DNA of 64,000 nt from Solimonas variicoloris DSM 15731 (GCF_000382285.1 NZ_KB907925.1:248001-312000), one strand, 5' to 3'. Positions 1 through 8,443 are shown, counted from the first letter of the stretch. The notes: a model not told the origin generated them from the letters alone. Translations and numbers: made by a program.

Positions 1-1485
1 GCGGTTGGCGAGCGCCTGCTCGATGCGCTCGGTGCCCTGGCCGAGCGGCATCAGCTCGCTGCCGCCGCAGGACGGGCAGGTCTTCGGCACCGGCTGCTGC
101 GCGCCGCAGTGATGGCAGATCAGGCGGCCACGGCCGCGGTGCAGCGTCAGGCGGGCGTCGCAGGCGGTGCAGGCGGCGCGCCAGCCGCAGTCGTGGCAGA
201 GCAGCATCGGCGCGTAGCCGCGCCGGTTGATGAACAGCAGCGCCTGCTCGCCGCGTTCGAGGCAGCGGTCGAGCGCCTCCAGCAGCACCGGCGAGAGGCC
301 GTGCGCGAGCGTCTGCTGGCGCACGTCGAGCACGCGGATGCGCGGCGGCGGCTGGGCGTGCACGCGCTCGCGCAGCGGCACGTGCCGGTAGCGCCCCTGG
401 CGGGCGTTGTGCAGCGATTCGAGCGACGGTGTCGCGCTGCCGAGGATGACCTCGGCCTTGAGCCGCTGCGCGCGCACGATCGCCAGATCGCGCGCCGAAT
501 AGCGGAAGCCGTCCTGCTGCTTGTACGAGGGGTCGTGCTCCTCGTCGACGACGATCAGTCCCAGACGCGCGAACGGCACGAACACCGCCGAGCGGGTGCC
601 GACGATCACGCCGGCGCTGCCGGCGCGGGCCGCCAGCCAGGCCTGTTCGCGTTCGCCTTCGCTCATCCCGGAATGGAAGCTGAGCACGCCCGGGCCGAGC
701 CGCTCGCGCAGGCGCTGCGTGAGCTGCGGCGTCAGGCTGATCTCCGGCACCAGCACCAGCGCCTGGCGGCCGGCGGCGAGCGCCACTTCGATGCGGCGCA
801 GATACAGCTCGGTCTTGCCGCTGCCGGTGACGCCTTCGAGCAGGCTGACGCTGAAGCCGGCGGTCGCGGCGGTTTCCAGCGCCTGCAGCGCCACGCTCTG
901 GGCCGGCGTCAGCGTCGGTCCGGGAGGTATAGGTTCGGTTTGCGCCGGGATCGGGACTGCCTCGACCCAGGCCTGCGCGAGCAGGCGCGCGCGCACCGCC
1001 GCCTCGACCGCCCAGTCGCCGCTGCCGAGCGGGCCGGCGCGCAGCGCCTCGAGCGCGGCGCGCTGCGCGCGATGACGCGCCGGCAGGCGCTCCAGGGCCT
1101 CGCGACCGGCGGCGCTCAGCTGCCACTGCAGGGCGCTTTCGAGCCGGGCCCGACCCTCGTGCTTGAGGCTGCCCGGCAGCGCCGCGGCGACGACCTCGCC
1201 GATCGGGTGGCGGTAGTAGTCGGCCGCCCATTCGCACAGGGCCAGCAGATCGGCGCCGAGCAGCGGGGTCTCGTCGAGCACGGTCTCGACCGGACGGTAA
1301 TCCTGGCCGTCGTCGCCCGCCTCGAAGGGCGCGCGCAGCACCACGCCGGTGACGCGGCGGCGCCCGAACGGCACGCGCACGCGCACGCCCGGCCGCAACT
1401 GCGCCGCCAGCGCCGCCGGCACCCGGTAGTCGAAGCTCCGGTACAGCGGCACCGGCACGGCGATGCTCGTCAGCTGGCCGCTCAC
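1..1485 (-). CDS. priA: Primosomal protein N' (PriA helicase), partial at the left window edge
   Basis: This is the 3'-5' superfamily 2 DNA helicase that recognises stalled or D-loop forks and restarts replication by reloading DnaB. Translation of the minus strand shows the N-terminal fork-binding domain, the Walker A motif EGVTGSGKTE, the DEEH helicase box, motif III GSATPS, and two CxxC zinc pairs (CHDCGW, CTAC, CHHC, CPSCGG) between the helicase lobes. The GTG at 1485 is chosen as start because it opens directly onto the conserved SGQLTSIAVPVPLYRSFDYR-like N-terminus. The C-terminus lies beyond base 1. A sigma70-like promoter (TTGAAT, 17 bp, GATTAT) lies upstream at 1572-1600 on the same strand. 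Identity is secure from the motifs. Confidence 0.95.
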   Translation of the reverse strand, partial: MSGQLTSIAVPVPLYRSFDYRVPAALAAQLRPGVRVRVPFGRRRVTGVVLRAPFEAGDDGQDYRPVETVLDETPLLGADLLALCEWAADYYRHPIGEVVAAALPGSLKHEGRARLESALQWQLSAAGREALERLPARHRAQRAALEALRAGPLGSGDWAVEAAVRARLLAQAWVEAVPIPAQTEPIPPGPTLTPAQSVALQALETAATAGFSVSLLEGVTGSGKTELYLRRIEVALAAGRQALVLVPEISLTPQLTQRLRERLGPGVLSFHSGMSEGEREQAWLAARAGSAGVIVGTRSAVFVPFARLGLIVVDEEHDPSYKQQDGFRYSARDLAIVRAQRLKAEVILGSATPSLESLHNARQGRYRHVPLRERVHAQPPPRIRVLDVRQQTLAHGLSPVLLEALDRCLERGEQALLFINRRGYAPMLLCHDCGWRAACTACDARLTLHRGRGRLICHHCGAQQPVPKTCPSCGGSELMPLGQGTERIEQALANR

Positions 1486-1571
1486 GGCTTGTGGATAACT
1501 ATGTGAATGAAGGGGACGGCCTGCGCGCGGCGCCCCGGCACGCCTGCCGCAGCGTCTGCGGGCGGTCCGGG

Positions 1572-1600
1572 ATAATCAAGAATAAAGCGTTTCTATTCAA
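1572..1600 (-). promoter_or_regulatory. Predicted sigma70 promoter of priA
   Basis: On the minus strand a -35-like TTGAAT (1600-1595) and a -10-like GATTAT (1577-1572) are separated by exactly 17 bp and point at priA. The site lies in a low-GC island and overlaps the left arms of two inverted repeats, so a protein bound there would affect priA transcription. This is a pattern match only. Confidence 0.45.
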
Positions 1601-1647
1601 TGGAATATGTCGATATGAATAGAATGTGAATGAGGCGTCTCTTGATT
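1574..1647. repeat. Two nested inverted repeats in an AT-rich island (candidate operator)
   Basis: The inner pair is TTCTATTCA (1591-1599) and TGAATAGAA (1616-1624), 9 bp and perfect. The outer pair is AATCAAGA (1574-1581) and TCTTGATT (1640-1647), 8 bp and perfect. Between the inner arms, ATAT-GTCG-ATAT (1605-1616) forms a further small hairpin. The AT content contrasts with the GC-rich surroundings. The position between the divergent priA and MFS genes suggests an operator; the binding protein is unknown. Confidence 0.5.
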
Positions 1648-1680
1648 GTGACAGCAAAGCTCGATCCGCCCGGCTTGTGC

Positions 1681-1760
1681 ATAAGGATTTCTAAACCATG
1701 CCGTTCGCGGAAAAACCGGCGGCGGCCGCCGCCGGCGCCGGGCCCGCATGATACGGGCGC
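1681..1760 (+). promoter_or_regulatory. Possible leader-peptide / attenuator region of the MFS gene
   Basis: A ribosome-binding-like AAGGA (1683-1687) precedes an ATG at 1698 that opens a 17-codon ORF (MPFAEKPAAAAAGAGPA, stop 1749-1751). The ORF contains a perfect 20-bp palindrome at 1716-1735 and overlaps a second hairpin (GCCCG 1742-1746 with CGGGC 1754-1758), partly competing structures. The MFS start follows 70 bp later. This architecture resembles leader peptides that control efflux genes by ribosome stalling, but translation of the peptide is not shown. Confidence 0.35.
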
Positions 1761-1823
1761 CGGCCGCGCCCCGTCGCGGCCCTTACAATCGCGCGCTTTC
1801 GAAGAACAAGACCCCCGCCTGCC

Positions 1824-3086
1824 GTGTCGCAAGCCGCCCCCGCCGTCCCGCACGTGGCCTTCGCCGCCCTCCGCCATCGCGGTTACCGCGCCTATTTCCT
1901 GCTGTCGGCGCTGGCGATGATGGCCGACAGCATCGAGCACGTGATCAGCTACTGGGTGATCTTCCAGAAGTTCCAGTCGCCGGCGCTCGGCGGCTTCGCG
2001 GTGGTCTCGCACTGGCTGCCGTATCTGCTGTTCTCGCTGAGCTCCGGCATCGCCGCCGACCGCTACGACCCGCGCCGCATGATCCAGCTCGGCATGGCCC
2101 TGTTCATGGGCGTGTCGGTGGCCTGGGGGGTGCTGTTCATCACCGGCGCGCTGCAGGTCTGGCACGCGGCGCTGCTGCTGGTGGTGCACGGCTGCGCCGG
2201 CGTGCTGTGGGGTCCGCCGTCGCAGGTGCTGCTGCACGACATCGTCGGCCGCGAGCATCTGCAGAGCGCGGTGCGCCTCAACGCCACCGCGCGCCAGCTC
2301 GGCCTGCTGCTCGGTCCGGCGATCGGCGGCGCCTTTCTGCTCGCGCTCGGGCCGAACCTCGGCATCCTCGTCAACGCCCTGCTGTACCTGCCGTTCATTC
2401 TCTGGCTGGTCGCCGCGCCGTACGGGCCGCGCTTCCGCGCCGCCAGTACGGCGGCGGCGCAGCGCGCGGTGCGCGGTTTCGGCGACATCGCGCGCACGCT
2501 GGCCGAGATCGGCCGGCACCGCGTGATCGCCTCGATGACGCTGCTCGCCGGCGGCGCCTCGCTGCTGATCGGCAACGCCTATCAGGCGCAGATGCCCGGC
2601 TTCGCCCAGGATCTCGGCCACGGCCATGTCGACTTTTCGTACAGCGCCCTGCTCGCCGCCGACGCCGCCGGCGCGCTGCTCGCCGGCTTCGTGCTCGAAA
2701 GCCGCGGCCTGCTGCGGCCGCGGCCGCAGACCGCCTGCCTGCTGGCGCTGATCTGGTGCGCGGCGCTGGCCGGCTTCGCGTTCTCGCCGTACTACGCGCT
2801 GGCGCTCGCGCTGCTGTTCGTCGCCGGCTTCGTCGAGCTGGCGTTCAACGCGATGGCGCAGACCCTCGTGCAGCTGGAGGCGCCGCCGGCGCTGCGCGGC
2901 CGCGCGATCGGCGTCTACAACATGTTCGCGATGGGCATGCGCACCTTCAGCGGCGTCACCGTCGGCCTGGTGGGCGCGCGCATCGGCATTCACGGCTCGC
3001 TGGCGGTCAGCGCCGCAGTGCTGTTCGTGCTGATCGGCCTGTTGCTGCAGTTCGCGCGGCGCACGCCGCCGGCGCCGGCGACGTGA
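1824..3086 (+). CDS. MFS transporter (12-helix, EntS/DHA3-like)
   Basis: A 420-residue, strongly hydrophobic protein with about twelve predicted membrane helices and the size of a single-chain major facilitator. A short loop RYDPRRM after helix 2 occupies the place of the family's GxLaDRxGRR-type loop (here SSGIAADRYDPRRM). Long hydrophobic stretches with small residues, such as LLLGPAIGGAFLLALG, are typical of the drug/siderophore exporter branch. Substrate cannot be read from sequence. The GTG at 1824 is used because it starts just before the first helix; no clear Shine-Dalgarno is visible. The gene stands alone behind the leader region at 1681-1760 and diverges from priA. Confidence 0.8.
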   Translation: MSQAAPAVPHVAFAALRHRGYRAYFLLSALAMMADSIEHVISYWVIFQKFQSPALGGFAVVSHWLPYLLFSLSSGIAADRYDPRRMIQLGMALFMGVSVAWGVLFITGALQVWHAALLLVVHGCAGVLWGPPSQVLLHDIVGREHLQSAVRLNATARQLGLLLGPAIGGAFLLALGPNLGILVNALLYLPFILWLVAAPYGPRFRAASTAAAQRAVRGFGDIARTLAEIGRHRVIASMTLLAGGASLLIGNAYQAQMPGFAQDLGHGHVDFSYSALLAADAAGALLAGFVLESRGLLRPRPQTACLLALIWCAALAGFAFSPYYALALALLFVAGFVELAFNAMAQTLVQLEAPPALRGRAIGVYNMFAMGMRTFSGVTVGLVGARIGIHGSLAVSAAVLFVLIGLLLQFARRTPPAPAT

Positions 3087-3099
3087 GCGGCGGTCGCGT

Positions 3100-3285
3100 T
3101 CAGCGGCCGTAGACGGCGGTGATGCGGGCGCTGGCCAGGGTGTGCGCGTGGATCATGAAACCGGCCAGTGCCGGCGCCGCGAAGCGCATGCTGCGCCGCC
3201 GGTGACGGCCGCGCGCGCTGATCTGCAGATAGCCGCCGAGCGCGGCGCGCGCCGCGTATGGCGGCCGTGGGAGCTCGCCGTTCAC
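3100..3285 (-). CDS. Small basic protein coupled to the queuosine-precursor transporter
   Basis: A 61-residue ORF whose GTG overlaps the TGA of the upstream transporter gene (GTGA), implying translational coupling. It is arginine-rich in the middle (ARGRHRRRSMRF) and ends ASARITAVYGR, with no membrane helix or recognised domain. Codon choice is as GC-biased at third positions as in neighbouring genes, which supports but does not prove coding. I do not recognise the family. It may be a spurious reading frame in GC-rich DNA. Confidence 0.4.
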   Translation of the reverse strand: MNGELPRPPYAARAALGGYLQISARGRHRRRSMRFAAPALAGFMIHAHTLASARITAVYGR

Positions 3286-4034
3286 GGGCGCTGCCGGATC
3301 TCGCCCTCGTCCTGCAGCGAGAACGGCGTGAAATGCGTGTGCGTGTCGTAGGTGTCGACGCCCTCGGCGCGCTTCAGGCGGTTGACGACGAAGTAGGTCA
3401 CCGGCGTCATCACGACCTCGACGCTGACCTTCATCGCGAAGTTGAAGATGACGACCGCGATCAGCGATTGCGTTTCCCAGATGCCGGCGAAGGCGATCGG
3501 ATAGAACAGCAGCGAATCGGCACCCTGGCCACAGATCGTCGAGCCGATCGTGCGCATCCACAGGAAGCGGCCCTGCGTCCAGATTTTCATCTTCGCCATC
3601 ACGTACGAGTTGACGAAATCGCCGACCCAGTACGCGAACATGCTCGCGGCGACGATGCGCCAGGTGTTGCCGAACACCACTTCCAGCGCCGGCTGCAGCG
3701 TGCCGTTCCACGGCTCGTCCGGGCTCGGCGTCATGCCGACGACGATCGTCGACATCACGGTCGCGAAGATCATCGCGCCGAAGCCGGCCCAGATCGCGCG
3801 CCGCGCGCGCGCATAGCCGTACACCTCGGTGAGCACGTCGCCGAAGATGTAGCTGATCGGGAAGAACAGGTTGCCGGCGCCGAAGTCGACGTTGCCGATC
3901 AGCGGCAGCGTCAGCGTGCAGACCTTGCCCGGCCCGATCAGGTTCGAGCACAGCAGCACGGCGACCATGCCGCCGAGCAGGAAATCGTAGTAGCGGAAGC
4001 CCTGCGGCGACGCGGGCGCGGTGGCGATGCTCAT
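3282..4034 (-). CDS. yhhQ: Queuosine precursor transporter (YhhQ/VUT family)
   Basis: A 250-residue integral membrane protein of the vitamin uptake transporter-like family, the preQ0/preQ1 importers that feed queuosine synthesis for tRNA. Seen directly: about six helices, the family signature FFPISYIFGDVLTEVYGY, the polar intramembrane run YWVGDFVNSYVMAKMK, and GQGADSLLFYPIAF near helix 5. The start at 4034 (MSIATAPAS) precedes the first helix; the longer upstream frame is non-conserved arginine-rich sequence. The length is slightly above the usual 220-235, with a hydrophilic tail ending in EGEIRQRP. It is followed by a GTGA-coupled small ORF. Confidence 0.88.
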   Translation of the reverse strand: MSIATAPASPQGFRYYDFLLGGMVAVLLCSNLIGPGKVCTLTLPLIGNVDFGAGNLFFPISYIFGDVLTEVYGYARARRAIWAGFGAMIFATVMSTIVVGMTPSPDEPWNGTLQPALEVVFGNTWRIVAASMFAYWVGDFVNSYVMAKMKIWTQGRFLWMRTIGSTICGQGADSLLFYPIAFAGIWETQSLIAVVIFNFAMKVSVEVVMTPVTYFVVNRLKRAEGVDTYDTHTHFTPFSLQDEGEIRQRP

Positions 4035-4114
4035 CGGCGGGGACGAACGTTCGGGAGGCGGAGCGGTGTGCGCAGCATAAGCGATGCCATCGGCCGTGCG
4101 CGCCGCGGCCGGCT

Positions 4115-4570
4115 TCAGCCGGGCGGCGCCTGGTGCACCGTCATGCTGCGCAGCCGCGGGTCGTCGGCGGTCGCCTCGCGCGGCAGACCGTCGCAGAGCT
4201 GCAGCCACGGCAGCCAGCTTTCGGCGCCGTAGTGGATCGCCGGCGGCGCGCCGGCCGGGTCGTCGAGGCTGCCGATCGTGACATAGACCCGCGCTGCCTC
4301 GTGGTAGGCGAAGGTCAGCGGCGTGCCGCAGTCGGCGCAGAAGCCGCGCGTCGCCAGCGACGACGAGGCGTAGAGCTTGGGCGCGCCGCGCGTCCAGCGC
4401 AGGCGCTCCTTCGGACAGCCGGCGAGCGCCGCGAAGGCGTTGCCGAGCGCGCGCTGGCACATGCGGCAATGGCACAGATGGATCTTTTCGAGCGGCGCGT
4501 CGATCTCGTAGCGGACCGCGCCGCACTGGCAGCCGCCGCCCCGCCGGGCGGGGCTCGGGTGCGTTGACAT
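4115..4570 (-). CDS. GFA/CENP-V-fold zinc protein
   Basis: A 151-residue protein of the GFA family (named for glutathione-dependent formaldehyde-activating enzyme; most members have unproven function). The zinc-binding cysteine pattern is visible: CQCGAVRYE near residue 14, CHCRMCQR near 34, and FCADCGTPLTF near 77. The start at 4570 (MSTHPSPARRGG) is preferred over an ATG 60 bp upstream because the domain begins immediately after it. It lies 80 bp upstream of the transporter gene on the same strand and may be co-transcribed. Formaldehyde chemistry should not be assumed. Confidence 0.8.
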   Translation of the reverse strand: MSTHPSPARRGGGCQCGAVRYEIDAPLEKIHLCHCRMCQRALGNAFAALAGCPKERLRWTRGAPKLYASSSLATRGFCADCGTPLTFAYHEAARVYVTIGSLDDPAGAPPAIHYGAESWLPWLQLCDGLPREATADDPRLRSMTVHQAPPG

Positions 4571-4689
4571 GCTGAGGTTCCGGTGCAGGTTCCCGCCTAT
4601 CTCAGCAGAAAACGCCGTGAAGCGGTTCACGGGCGCCCCGCGGCGGCCGGCGTAGCGTCCGCACCCGGGCCCCTGGATGGAAGCGCGCC

Positions 4690-5490
4690 ATGCCGAAGCT
4701 CACGCCGTCGCTGCGCAGCGAGTTCGAGCAGCTGTTCGCCGGCGGCCAGGTTCGCCCCGAGCGGCGTACCCTGGTCGAGCGCCTGGCGGACAAGGTCCTC
4801 GGCACCCGCGCGCGCTACGCGGCGGTCGGCGACCCGCTCGGCATCCCCTGGTACGTCGTCGCCGCGATCCACAATCTGGAGGCCGGCCTGTCGTTCCGCG
4901 CCCACCTGCACAACGGCGATCCGCTGAACGCGCGCACCGTGCATGTGCCGCGCGGCCGTCCGGTCGACGGCGCGCCGCCGTTCACGTGGGAGGACAGCGC
5001 GCACGACGCGCTGCGCTACGACGGCATGGACGGACTCGCCGACTGGAGCCTGGCGGCGACGCTGTACCGGCTCGAGGGTTACAACGGCTGGGGCTATCGC
5101 AACCAGCATCCGGAGATGCTGAGTCCGTATCTCTGGAGCTATTCGAACCATTACGAGCGCGGCAAGTACGTCGCCGACGGCCAGTGGAGCGCCAGCGCGG
5201 TGTCCGACCAGTGCGGCGCGGCGACGCTGCTGCGCCGGCTCGCCGAACGGCGCGAGATCGATTTTCCGCCGCGCCCGGACGCGCCGGCGCCGCGGCCGCA
5301 GCCGGTGCCTTACGCCGAGCGCAAGCCGCGCGACCCGGCGGCCGTGGCGCGCGCGGTGGCGCTGCAGCAATGGCTCAACACGCACCCCGGCCTCTACGTC
5401 CGTGTCGACGGCGTTGCCGGGCCGCGCACGTCCGACGCCTATCGCCTTCTGACCGGCGCGTACCTGCCGGGCGATCCGCGCGGCGGCTGA
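4690..5490 (+). CDS. Lysozyme-like peptidoglycan-active protein (phage-type fold)
   Basis: A 266-residue soluble protein. The stretch WYVVAAIHNLEAGLSFRAHLHNGDPL, then PPFTWEDSAHDAL, LEGYNGWGYR and PYLWSYSNHY, matches a conserved protein type found in bacteria and phages that has a lysozyme-like core with a Glu after the HN pair. The last about 55 residues (ALQQWLNTHPGLYVRVDGVAGPRTSDAYRLL) resemble a peptidoglycan-binding repeat. There is no signal peptide, so export would need a holin-like or other route. ATG at 4690 is the only sensible start. It stands alone, and no other prophage gene is seen. Confidence 0.6.
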   Translation: MPKLTPSLRSEFEQLFAGGQVRPERRTLVERLADKVLGTRARYAAVGDPLGIPWYVVAAIHNLEAGLSFRAHLHNGDPLNARTVHVPRGRPVDGAPPFTWEDSAHDALRYDGMDGLADWSLAATLYRLEGYNGWGYRNQHPEMLSPYLWSYSNHYERGKYVADGQWSASAVSDQCGAATLLRRLAERREIDFPPRPDAPAPRPQPVPYAERKPRDPAAVARAVALQQWLNTHPGLYVRVDGVAGPRTSDAYRLLTGAYLPGDPRGG

Positions 5491-5504
5491 CGCGCGGCGC
5501 GGCC

Positions 5505-5537
5505 ACGAAAAAGGCCGCCTCGCGGCGGCCTCTTCGT
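5505..5537. terminator. Bidirectional intrinsic terminator between the lysozyme-like gene and pntB
   Basis: Stem GGCCGCC (5513-5519), loop TCGC, stem GGCGGCC (5524-5530), extended by flanking CACGAA/TTCGTG pairing. The A-run at 5508-5512 gives a U-tract for minus-strand transcripts leaving pntB; plus-strand transcripts get the weaker TCTTCG. Confidence 0.75.
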
Positions 5538-5560
5538 GATGCTTCGCGGTGGCGCGCCGC

Positions 5561-6979
5561 TCAGTGGCCGCCTTCCAGCGACTTCACCGCCTGGATCATC
5601 GCCACCATCACCTTCTGCGCGTCGCCGTAGACGAGGTTGCAGTTGTCGGCATAGAACAGCTCGTTCTCGACGCCCGAGTAGCCCTTGCCCTGGCCGCGCT
5701 TGACGACGTAGACCTGCTTGGCCTGGTCGACGTTGAGGATCGGCATGCCGTAGATCGGCGAGCTTTTGTTGGTGCGCGCCGCCGGGTTCACGGTGTCGTT
5801 GGCGCCGATGACGATGGCGACGTCGGCTTCCTTGAACTCGCCGTTGATGTCTTCCATGTCGTAGATGATGTCGTACGGCACGCCGGCTTCGGCGAGCAGC
5901 ACGTTCATGTGGCCCGGCATGCGGCCGGCGACCGGATGGATCGCGAACTTCACCTCGACCCCGGCCTCCTGCAGCAGCTTCACGAACTCGTAAAGCTTGT
6001 GCTGCGCCTGCGCGACGGCGAGGCCGTAGCCCGGGGCGATGATGACCTTGCTCGCGTAGCGCATGTTGATGCCGGCGTCGCCCGCATCGACCGGCTTGAG
6101 CGAACCCTTGATCTCGCCCTGCTGCTCGTCGCCGGCGGCGCCGAAGTTGCTGAACAGCACGTTCGACACCGAGCGGTTCATGGCCTTGGCCATCAGCAGC
6201 GTCAGCAGCGTGCCGGCCGAGCCGACCACCATGCCGGCGATCATCAGCGCCGGGTTGTTGAGCACGTAGCCCTCGAAGCCGACGGCGAGGCCGGTGAAGG
6301 CGTTGTACAGCGAGATCACCACCGGCATGTCGGCGCCGCCGATCGGCATCGTCATCATCACGCCGTAGAACAGCGCCAGCGCGAAGAACGCGGCGAGCAG
6401 CGGCATCGGCACCGCGCCGTGCTGCCAGACGATCCAGGCGCCGAGCGCGACGAGGATCAGCAGCAGCGTGCCGTTGATCGCCTGCAGGCCGCTGATGCGC
6501 AGCGTCTTGTTGATGCGGCCGTCGAGCTTGCCCCAGGCGATCAGCGAGCCCGACAGCGAGATCGAGCCGATCAGGCCGCCGAGCACGGCGAGGCCGAGGC
6601 CGATGCCGCCGTGCGCCTTGTGGCCGAACAGCTCGATCGCGGCGATCGCCGCCGCCGCGCCGCCGCCCATGCCGTTGTAGAGCGCGACCATCTGCGGCAT
6701 CGCCGTCATCGCCACGCGCTTGCCGCTCCACCAGGCCCAGCCGAGGCCGAGCACCAGCGCGATCACGGCGAGCGTGACGTTGGTCGTCAGATGCGGTCGG
6801 GCGGCTTCCTCGACGTCGAGCGTGTAGAGGAAGCTGGCGAGCACGGCGACGACCATGCCGACGCCGGCGACGACGATGCCCGAGCGCGCCGTCACCGGCG
6901 ACGACATGCGCTTGAGGCCGTAGATGAACAGAAACGCCGCGAGGAAGTAGCTCGCGTCGATGATCAAGGCTGCATTCAT
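5561..6979 (-). CDS. pntB: NAD(P) transhydrogenase subunit beta
   Basis: A 472-residue subunit of the proton-translocating transhydrogenase, which moves hydride from NADH to NADP+ using the proton motive force in the inner membrane. The N-terminal two thirds carries about nine membrane helices; the C-terminal domain III binds NADP(H), with GYGLAVAQAQH, the HPVAGRMPGHMNVLLAEA loop and IVIGANDTVNPAA all visible. The ATG at 6979 is 10 bp after the pntAB stop. It is the last gene of the pntAA-pntAB-pntB operon and ends at an intrinsic terminator. Confidence 0.96.
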   Translation of the reverse strand: MNAALIIDASYFLAAFLFIYGLKRMSSPVTARSGIVVAGVGMVVAVLASFLYTLDVEEAARPHLTTNVTLAVIALVLGLGWAWWSGKRVAMTAMPQMVALYNGMGGGAAAAIAAIELFGHKAHGGIGLGLAVLGGLIGSISLSGSLIAWGKLDGRINKTLRISGLQAINGTLLLILVALGAWIVWQHGAVPMPLLAAFFALALFYGVMMTMPIGGADMPVVISLYNAFTGLAVGFEGYVLNNPALMIAGMVVGSAGTLLTLLMAKAMNRSVSNVLFSNFGAAGDEQQGEIKGSLKPVDAGDAGINMRYASKVIIAPGYGLAVAQAQHKLYEFVKLLQEAGVEVKFAIHPVAGRMPGHMNVLLAEAGVPYDIIYDMEDINGEFKEADVAIVIGANDTVNPAARTNKSSPIYGMPILNVDQAKQVYVVKRGQGKGYSGVENELFYADNCNLVYGDAQKVMVAMIQAVKSLEGGH

Positions 6980-6989
6980 GAGCTTCCCC

Positions 6990-7301
6990 TTAGCCCTTCT
7001 TCTTGTCCGAAGGCTTGAACATTTCGAGCATGCGCTCGGTGACGACGTAGCCGCCGGCGGCGTTGCCGGCGCCGAGCAGCACGCCGACGAAGCCGATTAC
7101 CTGCTGCAGCGTGCTCGACGCGTTGAGCAGCGCCCACAGCGCGCCGACCACGACGATGCCGTGGATGAAGTTGGAACCCGACATCAGCGGCGTGTGCAGG
7201 ATCGCCGGCACGCGGCCGATGATCTCGAAGCCGGTGAAGGCGGCCAGCATGAAGATGTAGAGGGCCACGAATCCCGTCAGGATGGTGGTGGTGTATTCCA
7301 T
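6990..7301 (-). CDS. pntAB: NAD(P) transhydrogenase subunit alpha, membrane part
   Basis: A 103-residue protein with three to four membrane helices, the separately encoded C-terminal half of the alpha subunit (alpha2) found in organisms with three-subunit transhydrogenase. The characteristic HTPLMSGSNFIHGIVVVGA and GFVGVLLGAGNAAGGYVVTERML stretches are present. It supplies part of the proton channel together with PntB. It sits 14 bp after the pntAA stop and 10 bp before pntB, so one transcript is expected. The lysine-rich tail DKKKG is cytoplasmic by the positive-inside rule. Confidence 0.95.
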   Translation of the reverse strand: MEYTTTILTGFVALYIFMLAAFTGFEIIGRVPAILHTPLMSGSNFIHGIVVVGALWALLNASSTLQQVIGFVGVLLGAGNAAGGYVVTERMLEMFKPSDKKKG

Positions 7302-7315
7302 GGCGTGTCTCCCTC

Positions 7316-8443
7316 TCAGGCCGTTTCCACGGCCTTCTTGGCCGCTTCGTTCTTGATCTCGCCGCCGTGCGTCAGCGCCGCCTTGGCCAGCACCTCGTCG
7401 CTCCAGTCGAAGTTGAGCGCGCCGTCCTTGACGAACAGCTCGATCAGGTTGAACTGGTTCTTCGAGTACAGCTCGGAAGCGTGCTCGGCGAGCAGCGAGG
7501 GCACGTTCAGCGGCGCGACGATCGTCACCTGGCCGATCTGCACGGTCTGGCCCGGCTGCGTGTACTCGCAGTTGCCGCCGCCTTCCGCGGCGAGGTCGAC
7601 GATGACCGCGCCGTTCTTCATGCCGTCGACCTGCGCCTTGCTGATCAGCTTCGGCGACGGCCGGCCCGGGATCGCGGCGGTGGTGATGATGAGGTCCGCC
7701 TGCTGGATGTGCTTGGTGACGACCGCGGCGATCTTGTCCTTCTCTTCCTGCGTCAGCTCGCGGGCGTAGCCGCCCTCACCGCGCGCGTCGACGCCGGTGT
7801 CGACGAACTTGGCGCCGAGCGATTCGGCCTGTTCCTTGGTTTCCGGACGCACGTCGTAGCCTTCGGTCATCGCGCCGAGGCGGCGGGCGGTGGCCAGCGC
7901 CTGCAGGCCGGCGACGCCGAGGCCCATGACCAGGCACTTGGCCGGACGGATCGAGCCGACCGCGGTGGTCATCATCGGCAGGATGCGCGCCAGATTGGTG
8001 GCGCCGAGCAGCGCCGCGTAATAGCCGGCCAGCGCCGCCTGCGAGGACAGCGCGTCCATCGCCTGCGCGCGCGTGATGCGCGGGATCAGCTCCATCGCGA
8101 AAGTGGTGATCTTCTTGTCGCGCAGCAGCTTGGTCAGCTCCGGTTCCTTGTGTGCGTAGACGAAGGAGATCAGCGTGCTGCCGTCCTTCATCGCGTCGAC
8201 CACGTCGGCCGGCGGCGGCTGCACGGCGACGACGATGTCAGCATCGCTGACCAGGCCCTGCGGATTGGCCGCGAACGTGACGTTCTTGTAGGCCGAATCC
8301 GGAATGCGGCTGGCGGCGCCGGCCTCGGACTGCATGTGGATCTCGCAGCCCAGCTTGACGAGTTTGTCGGCCACGGCGGGGACGAGCGCCACGCGGCGTT
8401 CGTTCGCACGAGTCTCCTTCAGCACGGCAATTTTGACCGGCAT
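7316..8443 (-). CDS. pntAA: NAD(P) transhydrogenase subunit alpha, NAD-binding part
   Basis: A 375-residue soluble domain I subunit that binds NAD(H), related to alanine dehydrogenase. The Rossmann motif GLGVAGLQALATARRLGA (from about residue 173), the mobile-loop region and the TTAAIPGRPSPKLIS motif are intact. The normal start MPVKIAVLKETRANERRVALVP gives the family's usual N-terminus. It is first gene of the pnt operon; a Shine-Dalgarno is weak. Together with PntAB and PntB it makes NADPH, useful during growth on alkanes or H2 when NADPH demand is high (inference). Confidence 0.96.
   Translation of the reverse strand: MPVKIAVLKETRANERRVALVPAVADKLVKLGCEIHMQSEAGAASRIPDSAYKNVTFAANPQGLVSDADIVVAVQPPPADVVDAMKDGSTLISFVYAHKEPELTKLLRDKKITTFAMELIPRITRAQAMDALSSQAALAGYYAALLGATNLARILPMMTTAVGSIRPAKCLVMGLGVAGLQALATARRLGAMTEGYDVRPETKEQAESLGAKFVDTGVDARGEGGYARELTQEEKDKIAAVVTKHIQQADLIITTAAIPGRPSPKLISKAQVDGMKNGAVIVDLAAEGGGNCEYTQPGQTVQIGQVTIVAPLNVPSLLAEHASELYSKNQFNLIELFVKDGALNFDWSDEVLAKAALTHGGEIKNEAAKKAVETA

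Noticed and set aside
4690-5490. Prophage fragment
   Set aside because: The lysozyme-like gene resembles phage proteins, but no integrase, structural or holin gene is near.
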